Shown here: one piece after another, positions 26,864 to 33,927 of the stretch
How positions within the stretch are numbered: position 1 is the stretch's first letter
Layout of the letters: each line of letters begins with the position of its first letter
DNA from: Acidobacteriota bacterium
Lineage (GTDB): Bacteria > Acidobacteriota > Thermoanaerobaculia > Thermoanaerobaculales > Thermoanaerobaculaceae
DNA length: 58,601 nucleotides
Assembly: GCA_004298115.1 (NCBI GenBank)
Contig: SCRJ01000017.1
Coordinates: 1 to 58,601, forward strand
Direction: 5' to 3'
Notes under the pieces: model-generated
Told to the model about the DNA's origin: nothing
Databases searched by the model: none
What the model saw: only the letters and a program-made list of their open reading frames with translations
Position numbers and translations under genes: made by a program

Positions 26864-29283
26864 CGCTCGCGGCCCGGGCGCTGCGCGCCCTCGCCTTCGC
26901 CCTTGCCTTGCCGGCGTTGCTCCCGGCGCCCGGGGAGGCGGCCGCTGCGCCGCCGCCGCTGGCGTGGGCGGTCGTCAGCCAGCACACGCCCCGGCTGTTC
27001 TGGACCGGTCGCAACCGCGACGTGCGCGTCCGCGTGCGCAACGACGGCCGCGCCACCTGGTCGGAGGCGGCGGGCGACCACCTCTCGTACCACTGGCTGG
27101 CCCGCGACGGCACGATGGTGGAGCAGGACGGCGAGCGGACCAGCTTCCCGCACACGGTCCGCCCCGGCGAGACGGTCGAGGTGACCGCCCGGGTGCGGGC
27201 CCCCGCCACCTCGGGCGTGTGGATCCTCGAGTGGGCGATGGTGCGGGAGCAGGTCGCGTGGTACGGGCCGCCGGCGGGCCCGGCCCCGGCGCGCGTGCGG
27301 GTGCTCGTCGTGTGGCGGTGCGCCCTGCTCACCGTCGGGTTCGTCCTCCTGAGCGCGGCGGCGGTGCTGGCCGCCCGGCGGTGGCGCCCGCGCGGCGGGG
27401 CGCGGTTCTGGCTGGCAGTCGAGGCCGCGCCGGTGCTGTGGACGTGGCTGGGCGTCGGCCTCGCGACGGTCACGTTCTCCGAGGTGGCCGAGTACCAGCT
27501 CTGGAGCGGGGGCGGCGTGCTGGCGGCCTCGGCCGCGGCGTTGCTGGCGTTGCCGGTCGCGTTGCTGCCGGGCCGCTGGCGGGGCGTCGCCGCCGGGGGG
27601 ATGGTCGCGGCCGTCAACCTGGTGGCGCTCGCCGACGTCCTCCACCTGCGCTACTTCGGCACGGTGGTCCCGGTCGTCGCGGTGGTCGGCGCGGGTCAGC
27701 TCCGCCAGGTCGAGGGCAGCATCCGCGCCCTGATGCACCCGATCGACGGCTGGCTGCTGGGGGGTGCGGCGACGGCGCTCCTGTTCGCGCCGCTGTGGCC
27801 GCGCCGGCGTCGCAGCCAGGCTGCGCCGGCGCGGTCGCGCCGCCTCGCCTGGGTCGGCGCGGTCGCCGCCACGCTGGCCGCCGGCGTGCCCGCCGGCCTC
27901 GCGCTGCGCGCCGGGATGAACGATCCCGCCGTTTCGGAGCAGCTGTTCTCGCACGGCGCCCTCCTTGGGCGCTGGGGACTCGTCAACGTCCACCTGTTCG
28001 ACGCCGTGCGCACGTACCGCGAGTGGGCGACCCGCGACAGGCCGACACCGCAGGAGGCGGCCGCCGCGCGGGCGTTCTTCGCCGCCCGGGCGGCCGCCCG
28101 GACGGGTCCTTTGTCCGCCTACGGCGTCGCCAAGGGCGACGACCTGGTGCTGATCCAGGTGGAGTCGTTGCAGCAGTGGGTGATCGGCGCCCGCGTCGGC
28201 GGCGTGGAGATCACGCCGTTCCTCAACGCCCTGCGGAGCCGCGCCCTCTACTTCCCCTTCGTCTTCGACCAGACCGGGGAGGGGCGCAGCTCCGACGGCG
28301 AGTTCGGCGTGCTCAACTCGCAGCACGCGCTCGACCGCGGCGCGCTCGCGTTCCGCTTCCCGTACGACCACTTCGTCACGCTCGCCTCGACGCTGCGCCG
28401 GCAAGGGTACGCGACGCTTTCGGCGCACCCGTTCGAGCGGGGGTTCTGGAACCGCGGCGTGCTCCACCCGCGCTATGGGTTCGAGCGCATGGTGTTTCGG
28501 CGGGCGTTGGGGCCCGGGGAGACGATCGGCTGGGGTCTCGCCGACGAGGTGTTCTTCGAGCGTATGGAAGGCGTGCTCGCCGCCGAGCGCCGGCCGTACT
28601 TCGCGTTCCTCATCACCCTCGGGCTCCACCACCCGTTCGACCTCTTCCCCGACCGCCACAAGGTGCTCGACGTCGGCGCGCTCAAGGACACGCCGCTCGG
28701 CAACTACATCCACGCGATGCACTACTTCGACGCCTCCCTGGCGGCGCTGGTCGCCGCCCTCGAACGCTCGGGCGCGCTCGCTCACACGGTCGTGGCGCTC
28801 TACGGCGACCACGAGGCGGGGCTCTACGTCGACGCGCCGCTGCTGGCGCTCGCCGGGGAGAAGCGGTGGGATCCCTCGGTGCTCGTGCGGCTGCGGCGGG
28901 TGCCGTTCTTCGTGCTGCTCCCGGGCGGCCGGCTCGCGGGGGAGATCCCGACGATCGGCGGCCAGGTGGACATCGCGCCGACGCTGCTCACGCTCCTCGG
29001 CGTCCCGGCGCCGGCGTGCTTCGTCGGCGGACCGCTCGACCCCGGCCGGCGCTCGCTCGCGGTGCTCAACGACGGCTCGGCGGTGGGGGACGGCCTCGAG
29101 TTCGTCGCCGAGGGGCCGGCGATCCCGGTCGAGGGCGCCTGCTTCGCGTGGCCCTCCGGGGAAAGGCGGCCGCTCGCCGAATGCGGCGGGATCGAGCGGC
29201 GCGGCGAGCAGGAGCTGGCGGCTTCCCGGTTCGTGGTCGAGCACGACCTCGCCGAGAAGTTCGCGGCGCCGGCCCAGCCTTGA
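26860..29283 (+). CDS. LtaS/MdoB-like phosphoglycerol transferase (sulfatase fold) with N-terminal beta-sandwich domain
   Basis: 807 aa from a GTG overlapping the previous stop. A signal-like helix is followed by a roughly 110-residue Ig/NBR1-like domain (PRLFWTGRNRDVRVRVRNDG ... TSGVWILEWAM), which is not part of typical LtaS proteins. Five or so transmembrane helices (residues 150-345) then precede the extracytoplasmic sulfatase-fold catalytic domain: VLIQVESLQQWVIG (metal site), GEGRSSDGEFGVLNS, ITLGLHHPF and ALYGDHEAG. The catalytic Thr of LtaS (GKTSDSEF) is Ser477 here. Such enzymes transfer phosphoglycerol or a similar group onto an envelope glycan; the actual product is unknown. Confidence 0.8.
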   Translation: MTLAARALRALAFALALPALLPAPGEAAAAPPPLAWAVVSQHTPRLFWTGRNRDVRVRVRNDGRATWSEAAGDHLSYHWLARDGTMVEQDGERTSFPHTVRPGETVEVTARVRAPATSGVWILEWAMVREQVAWYGPPAGPAPARVRVLVVWRCALLTVGFVLLSAAAVLAARRWRPRGGARFWLAVEAAPVLWTWLGVGLATVTFSEVAEYQLWSGGGVLAASAAALLALPVALLPGRWRGVAAGGMVAAVNLVALADVLHLRYFGTVVPVVAVVGAGQLRQVEGSIRALMHPIDGWLLGGAATALLFAPLWPRRRRSQAAPARSRRLAWVGAVAATLAAGVPAGLALRAGMNDPAVSEQLFSHGALLGRWGLVNVHLFDAVRTYREWATRDRPTPQEAAAARAFFAARAAARTGPLSAYGVAKGDDLVLIQVESLQQWVIGARVGGVEITPFLNALRSRALYFPFVFDQTGEGRSSDGEFGVLNSQHALDRGALAFRFPYDHFVTLASTLRRQGYATLSAHPFERGFWNRGVLHPRYGFERMVFRRALGPGETIGWGLADEVFFERMEGVLAAERRPYFAFLITLGLHHPFDLFPDRHKVLDVGALKDTPLGNYIHAMHYFDASLAALVAALERSGALAHTVVALYGDHEAGLYVDAPLLALAGEKRWDPSVLVRLRRVPFFVLLPGGRLAGEIPTIGGQVDIAPTLLTLLGVPAPACFVGGPLDPGRRSLAVLNDGSAVGDGLEFVAEGPAIPVEGACFAWPSGERRPLAECGGIERRGEQELAASRFVVEHDLAEKFAAPAQP

Positions 29284-29303
29284 GGCCGTTCCCGGCCGCG
29301 TGC

Positions 29304-29309
29304 TACCGT
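29304..29309 (+). promoter_or_regulatory. -10-like TACCGT (leaderless) of the ubiE/menG gene
   Basis: TACCGT ends 7 nt before the ATG at 29317 and there is no ribosome binding site, despite the short 33-nt gap to the upstream gene. Confidence 0.45.
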
Positions 29310-29316
29310 CGCCGCG

Positions 29317-30018
29317 ATGGACGAGCGCATCGCCCGTGACCCCGCGGCCATCCGCGCCATGTTCGCCGAGGTGGCGCCGCGCTACGACGTGCTCAACCGC
29401 ATGCTGTCGCTGCGCCAGGACGTGCGCTGGCGCCGGCTGCTCGTGGCGGCGCTCGGACAGGCTCCGGCCGGGCGCGTCCTCGACCTCGCCACGGGGACGG
29501 GGGACGTGGCGCTGGCGATCCCGGGGAGGGTGGTGACCGGCGCGGACTTCTGCCTCGACATGCTGGTCATCGCCCGGCGCAAACAGGGCCGGCCCGGGCG
29601 CCGCGTGACGTGGGCCGCGGCGGACGCGCTGGCGCTCCCGTTTCCGTCGGGGTGCTTCGCGGGGGTGGTGATCGCGTTCGGGGTGCGCAACTTTGCCGAC
29701 CTCGCCGCCGGCTTCGGCGAGATCTCTCGGGTGCTCGTGGCGGGCGGCATCCTCGGCGTGCTCGAGCTGCACCGCCCCGAGCGCCGCACGGTGGCCGCGG
29801 TGAGCCGGCTCTGGAACCGCCTCGTGGTGACCCCGGTGGGCCGGCTCGTCTCGCACGACGGCAGCGCCTACGCCTACCTCCCGGCCTCGGTGGACACCTT
29901 CCCCGGCCGGGCCCGCCTGGCGGAGCTGCTGCGGGCGCAGGGCTACGGGGTGCTCGCGAGCCGCGACCTCTCGGGCGGCATCGCAGCGCTCACGGTGGCG
30001 CGGTGGGAGGGACGATGA
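29317..30018 (+). CDS. menG: UbiE/MenG demethylmenaquinone methyltransferase
   Basis: 233 aa. RAMFAEVAPRYDVLNRMLSLRQD is the UbiE signature near residues 14-36, followed by VLDLATGTGDVALAIPG (SAM-binding motif I), VTWAAADALALPFPSGCFAGVV and FGVRNFADL. The enzyme methylates demethylmenaquinone in the last step of menaquinone synthesis (or the ubiquinone equivalent). The C-terminal half is complete. It overlaps the folD start (ATGA), beginning a three-gene housekeeping operon menG-folD-coaE. In this probable lineage menaquinone is the expected product; that is inference. Confidence 0.9.
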   Translation: MDERIARDPAAIRAMFAEVAPRYDVLNRMLSLRQDVRWRRLLVAALGQAPAGRVLDLATGTGDVALAIPGRVVTGADFCLDMLVIARRKQGRPGRRVTWAAADALALPFPSGCFAGVVIAFGVRNFADLAAGFGEISRVLVAGGILGVLELHRPERRTVAAVSRLWNRLVVTPVGRLVSHDGSAYAYLPASVDTFPGRARLAELLRAQGYGVLASRDLSGGIAALTVARWEGR

Positions 30019-30935
30019 ACGCCAGGATTCTCGACGGGGCGGCGGTGGCCGCCGCAATCCGGGAGCGCGTCGCGGGCCAGGTCCACGAGCTCGCGGCGCG
30101 CGGGGTCAGCCCGCGCCTCGAAGTCATCCTCGTCGGGGACGATCCGGCGTCGCGGGTGTACGTCGCTGCGAAGGGCAAGGCGTGCCTGCAGGTGGGGATC
30201 CGGTCGGGTACGCACAACCTCCCCGCCGGCGCCGGCGGGGATGAGCTCGCCGCGTTGATCGCCGCCCTCAACGCCGACCCCGACGTGGACGGCATCCTGC
30301 TCCAGATGCCGTTGCCGAAGCCGCTCGACGGGCGCGCGTTCCTCGATCTCATCGACCCGGCCAGGGACGTGGACGGCTTCCACCCGACGAACGTCGGTCT
30401 GCTCCACCAGGGACGGCCGGCGTTCGTGCCCTGCACCCCCGCCGGCATCGTCGAGCTGCTCGACCGTTCCGGCGTGGCTCTGACCGGCGCGCGCGCCGTG
30501 GTGCTCGGCCGCTCCGAGATCGTCGGCAAGCCGATGGCCGCCCTGCTGCTCGCCCGCCACGCCACCGTGACGATGTGCCACTCCCGCACCGCCGACCTCG
30601 CGGCCGTGTGCCGGGAGGCCGACGTGCTGGTGGCGGCCGCGGGGAAACCGGCGCTCGTGACCGTGGCGCACGTCAAGCCCGGGGCGGCCGTGATCGACGT
30701 CGGCGTCAACCGCGTCGACGACGCGGCGCTGGTGGCGCGCCTGTACCCCGGCGACGCCGAGCGCCAGGGGCAGCTCGCGAAGCGCGGGTATACGCTGGTC
30801 GGCGACGTGGACTTCACCGCGGTGGCCGCGGTGGCGGGCGCGATCACGCCGGTGCCGGGCGGCGTCGGGCCGCTCACGATCGCCGGCTTGCTGCAGAACA
30901 CCGTCACGGCCGCGCGCCGCCGCCGGGGGCTCTAG
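30015..30935 (+). CDS. folD: FolD bifunctional methylenetetrahydrofolate dehydrogenase/cyclohydrolase
   Basis: 306 aa. Catalytic Tyr/Lys region SRVYVAAKGKAC (the family's YxxxK), DGILLQMPLPKPLD, RDVDGFHPTNVG, PCTPAGIVELL, NAD(P)-binding VVLGRSEIVGKPMAALLL and the terminal PVPGGVGPLTIAGLLQNT are all present. FolD converts methylene-THF to formyl-THF for purine and formate metabolism. Full length for the family. GGAGGGACG precedes the ATG. It is followed after 1 nt by coaE. Confidence 0.95.
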   Translation: MNARILDGAAVAAAIRERVAGQVHELAARGVSPRLEVILVGDDPASRVYVAAKGKACLQVGIRSGTHNLPAGAGGDELAALIAALNADPDVDGILLQMPLPKPLDGRAFLDLIDPARDVDGFHPTNVGLLHQGRPAFVPCTPAGIVELLDRSGVALTGARAVVLGRSEIVGKPMAALLLARHATVTMCHSRTADLAAVCREADVLVAAAGKPALVTVAHVKPGAAVIDVGVNRVDDAALVARLYPGDAERQGQLAKRGYTLVGDVDFTAVAAVAGAITPVPGGVGPLTIAGLLQNTVTAARRRRGL

Positions 30936-30936
30936 C

Positions 30937-31587
30937 GTGCTCCGGGTCGGGCTCACCGGTGGGGTGGCAAGCGGCAAGAGCGCGCTGGCCGCGCTGCTCG
31001 CGCGGCTCGGCGCGGCGGCGTGCGACGCGGACGCCATCGTCGCCGAGCTGTACCGCCCGGGCGGCGCCGCCGTGGCGGCGGTCGCCAGGATCTTCGGCGC
31101 CGGGGTCGTCGCGCCGGACGGCGGCGTCGATCGCGGCGCGCTCGCGGCGGCGGCGTTGGCCGACCCCGCGGCGCGGCAACGCCTGGAGGCGGCGGTCCAC
31201 CCGCTGGTACGCGCGCGCGTCGCGGCCTGGCTCGAGGCGGCCGCGGCCGCCGCGACGCCCCCCGACGTCGCGGTGGTGGAAGCGGCGCTGCTGGTCGAGA
31301 CCGGGTCGTTTCGCGACTACGACCGGCTGGTTGCGGTGGCCGTCCCGGAGCCCGCACGGGTGGCGCGCGCGCTCGCCAAGGGGTGGCCCGAGGCGAAGGT
31401 CAGGCGGATCGTGGCGGCGCAGGCGAGCGACGGCGAGCGCGCGGCCGCCGCCGACTACGTGGTCCGCAACGACGGCGAGCCGGAGGCGCTCGCGGCCGCC
31501 GCCCGACGGCTGTGGGCGCTCCTCGTCGAGGACGCCCAGCGCCTTCGCGCCGGCGTCCCGCTGCCCCCCCGCCGGATCACGATCTGA
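30937..31587 (+). CDS. coaE: Dephospho-CoA kinase
   Basis: 216 aa from a GTG 1 nt after the folD stop. The P-loop GLTGGVASGKSALAALLARLG at the N terminus, ACDADAIVAELYRPGG, and HPLVRARVAAWL and VEAALLVETG in the substrate region match CoaE, which phosphorylates dephospho-CoA in the last step of coenzyme A synthesis. The later LID part AKGWPEAKVRRIVAAQAS corresponds to the usual RxxxQ motif. The C terminus is slightly longer than usual and Arg-rich. Confidence 0.92.
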   Translation: MLRVGLTGGVASGKSALAALLARLGAAACDADAIVAELYRPGGAAVAAVARIFGAGVVAPDGGVDRGALAAAALADPAARQRLEAAVHPLVRARVAAWLEAAAAAATPPDVAVVEAALLVETGSFRDYDRLVAVAVPEPARVARALAKGWPEAKVRRIVAAQASDGERAAAADYVVRNDGEPEALAAAARRLWALLVEDAQRLRAGVPLPPRRITI

Positions 31588-31640
31588 CGATGGGGCGCGG
31601 GGGTGGCGACCGCTCGCCCTGCGGTCGCGCCCCACATCGA
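31588..31640. terminator. Bidirectional hairpin between convergent coaE and rdgB-like genes
   Basis: GGGGCGCG (31592-31599) pairs with CGCGCCCC (31626-31633), and GCGACCGC (31606-31613) pairs with GCGGTCGC (31621-31628); the two pairings partly overlap and are alternatives. The hairpin fills the 57-nt gap between two convergent stops and could end both transcripts. No T-run. Confidence 0.55.
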
Positions 31641-31644
31641 AGAT

Positions 31645-32199
31645 TCAGCGATCGAGCTCGCGGTGCAGCGCCGCGAGCGCGAGGGCGCGGTGAGAGCGCG
31701 CGTTCTTCTCCGCCGGGGTCATCTCCGCGTAGCTGCGCCCGCCGCCCCAGTCCGGGACGAACACGATGTCCCAGCCGAACCCGCTGTCGCCGGCCGCCTC
31801 GCGGGCGATCGTCCCGCTCACCTCGCCGACGCCCAGCCACTCGCGCGTGCCGTCCCAGGCGAGGGCGGCGCAGCGCGCCTGCGCCCGGCGGTCGGCGAAG
31901 CCGTCGAGCATGCGGGCGATCGCACCCGGCCCCGCGGCCTCGAGCAGCCAGCGGACCAGCGGTCCGGGGAACCCGCCGAGCGCCGCGAGCTCGAGCGAGG
32001 TGTCCTCGACCAGGATCGGGCGCTCGAGCAGGTCGAACGCGGCGCGTGCCTTTTCCCGCGCGACCTCGACGACGTCCAGACTCTGGATCTCGGGGAGATC
32101 GACGGAGACGCGCTCGAGCGCGAGTCCGAGGATCGCCTCGGCCTCGCGGTGCTTGTGCGGGCTCGAGGTGACGAACGCGAGCGCGGAGATCCCGCTCAT
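31645..32199 (-). CDS. rdgB: RdgB/HAM1-type non-canonical purine NTP pyrophosphatase
   Basis: 184 aa. Starts with LAFVTSSPHKHREAEAILG, a close match to the family motif TxNxxKxxE. PILVEDTSLELAALGGFPGPLVRW contains the catalytic acidic residues, and GFGWDIVFVPDW, SYAEMTPAEKNARSHRALAL complete the family pattern. The enzyme removes ITP, XTP and dITP from the nucleotide pool. The start overlaps the stop of the upstream FHA-cyclase gene (ATGA), so it depends on that gene's promoter. Confidence 0.9.
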   Translation of the reverse strand: MSGISALAFVTSSPHKHREAEAILGLALERVSVDLPEIQSLDVVEVAREKARAAFDLLERPILVEDTSLELAALGGFPGPLVRWLLEAAGPGAIARMLDGFADRRAQARCAALAWDGTREWLGVGEVSGTIAREAAGDSGFGWDIVFVPDWGGGRSYAEMTPAEKNARSHRALALAALHRELDR

Positions 32200-33782
32200 T
32201 CGCCGACGCCGGTGATCTCTTCGGTCATGAGCCGGAACACCGGCAGCTTGCCCTGCAGGCCGCGCAGCTGCACGTTGCCGAGGTGTTCGGTGGGGAAGAG
32301 GTGGGCGACCCCGCGCTGGGTCGCCGCGCCGAGCACGATCTGCCCGGCCTGCGCCACGATCTCCTCGAGGCGCGCCGCGACGTTGACGGTGTTGCCGAGC
32401 ACGGTGTAGTCCACGCGCGTCGCGGAGCCGATCTCGCCGACGACGACGAGGCCGGAGTTGATCGCCATGCGCACCTCGACCACGTCGAGGCCGGCGAGCA
32501 CGCGCTCGCGGTTCCAGGTCTTCAAACGGCGGCGCAACGCCAGGGCCGCCAGGACCGCCCGTTCGGCATGGTCGGGCTGCGCGAGCGGCGCGCCGAAGAA
32601 CGCCATCGCGGCGTCGCCGATGAACTTGTCGAGCGTGCCGCCGAACTCGAACACCGAGTCCGAGGCCAGAGTGAAGAACTCACCGAGGAAGCGCGCGACG
32701 TCGGGGGGGTCCATCCCCTCGCAGCGGGCGGTGAACCCGACGAGATCCGCAAACAGCACGGAAACCTCGCGGGTCTCGTGCCGTTCCGCGTCGCCGGCGC
32801 CGCGGTGACGCCCGACGATCGCCTCGACGACGGCGGGGGAGTGGTACCGCTCGAGCCGTTCGCGCGCACGCCGCGCCTCGCGGATGTGGTCGTTGAGGCG
32901 GGCCCGATCGATGGCGACGGCGGCGTAGTTGGCCAGCGCGGTGAGGAGGTCGAGGTTCTCGGCGGTGAAACACCCGGCCGCGAGCGGCGTGTCCACGAAG
33001 AGCACGCCGATCACGGCATCGCGGTGCCACAGCGGGGCGCACATCGCCGAGCGGATCTGGTGGAGGCGCACGGAGAGCCCGGCCGCGAAGCGCTCGTCGG
33101 ACTGCGCGTCCGAGGTGAGGACCGCGACCTTCTGGCGGCTCACGAGGTCGAGGATCGTCTGGGACACCGGCGCCTCCGCCAGCGCGGCGCCGCCGCGGGA
33201 GCGGGCGATACGCAGCTCGGCCTGGCCCTCGGGGTTGAAGAGCAGGATATAGGCGCGCTCGGCCGGAAGCTGGCCGAACACGGCCTCCATCACCTTGACG
33301 AGCACGGGCTCCAGCTCCTCGACCTCGAGCAGCGTGCGCGCGACCTGCGCCAGCGACTCGAGCACACGCTCGCGCGGGGTCGCGCCGGTGACGGCGGTGC
33401 CCTTCCTGACCTGCTCGGGCTCGAGGGCGAAGTCCTCGCGGAACTCCTCCAGGGTTCGCAGGAACGTGGAGGAGCTGGCGGAAAGGCCGGCCGAGGAGTC
33501 GCCGCGGTGGAAGGAGAGCGTGAAGTTGCCGACCTGAACCTGGTCGCCCTCGGTCAGCATCGCGTCGGTGGCGTAGCGGTCGTTGATCTTGATCCCGTTC
33601 GTCGAGCCGAGGTCCACGATCCACCAGGTGTCGCCCCGCTTCTCCACCCGGGCGTGGTGGCGCGAGACCGAGAAGTCCTTGAGCACCAGCTGGTTGTCGG
33701 ACGCACGCCCGATCCCGGACGGCGAGGTCACAAGACGCAGCCGCCGTGGCACGTCGCCTTCGGTCCATCTCAGCTCGGGCAT
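32196..33782 (-). CDS. FHA-GAF-adenylate/guanylate cyclase
   Basis: 528 aa. An FHA domain at residues 1-100 (GIGRASDNQLVLKDFSVSRH, VDLGSTNGIKIN) reads phosphothreonine. A GAF domain occupies about 130-310 (AYILLFNPEGQAELRIARS ... CAPLWHRDAVIGVLFVD). A class III cyclase domain follows: VLFADLVGFT (Asp346), DKFIGDAAMAFFGAP, RMAINSGLVVVGEIGS and YTVLGNTVNVAARLEE, so metal, Asn and Arg catalytic residues are all present. It probably makes cAMP or cGMP in response to a Ser/Thr kinase signal and a GAF ligand. The start is fixed by TACAAT 6 nt before the ATG. No serine/threonine kinase is in the window. Confidence 0.92.
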   Translation of the reverse strand: MPELRWTEGDVPRRLRLVTSPSGIGRASDNQLVLKDFSVSRHHARVEKRGDTWWIVDLGSTNGIKINDRYATDAMLTEGDQVQVGNFTLSFHRGDSSAGLSASSSTFLRTLEEFREDFALEPEQVRKGTAVTGATPRERVLESLAQVARTLLEVEELEPVLVKVMEAVFGQLPAERAYILLFNPEGQAELRIARSRGGAALAEAPVSQTILDLVSRQKVAVLTSDAQSDERFAAGLSVRLHQIRSAMCAPLWHRDAVIGVLFVDTPLAAGCFTAENLDLLTALANYAAVAIDRARLNDHIREARRARERLERYHSPAVVEAIVGRHRGAGDAERHETREVSVLFADLVGFTARCEGMDPPDVARFLGEFFTLASDSVFEFGGTLDKFIGDAAMAFFGAPLAQPDHAERAVLAALALRRRLKTWNRERVLAGLDVVEVRMAINSGLVVVGEIGSATRVDYTVLGNTVNVAARLEEIVAQAGQIVLGAATQRGVAHLFPTEHLGNVQLRGLQGKLPVFRLMTEEITGVGE

Positions 33783-33788
33783 GGGCGC

Positions 33789-33794
33789 ATTGTA
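33789..33794 (-). promoter_or_regulatory. -10-like TACAAT (leaderless) of the FHA-cyclase gene
   Basis: TACAAT ends 6 nt before the ATG at 33782. One of the clearest examples of the leaderless arrangement in the window. Confidence 0.6.
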
Positions 33795-33856
33795 GCGCGA
33801 AGCGGCCAGGGTTGTCGCCGGCGCCGTGCCGGGAACGGACCGGGGTGCGGCTCGCG

Positions 33857-33886
33857 TTGTCCCCTGGGCGGGCCGCGGCGTAGAAT
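33857..33886 (+). promoter_or_regulatory. Probable promoter of the sulfatase-TPR gene
   Basis: TTGTCC (33857-33862), 18 nt spacer, TAGAAT (33881-33886). Transcription would start near 33893, giving a leader of about 35 nt that contains AGGGGGG before the GTG at 33928. Divergent from the FHA-cyclase promoter. Confidence 0.5.
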
Positions 33887-33927
33887 CCACGGCGGTCGGG
33901 ACGGCCGCGGCGGACCCAGGGGGGAAC

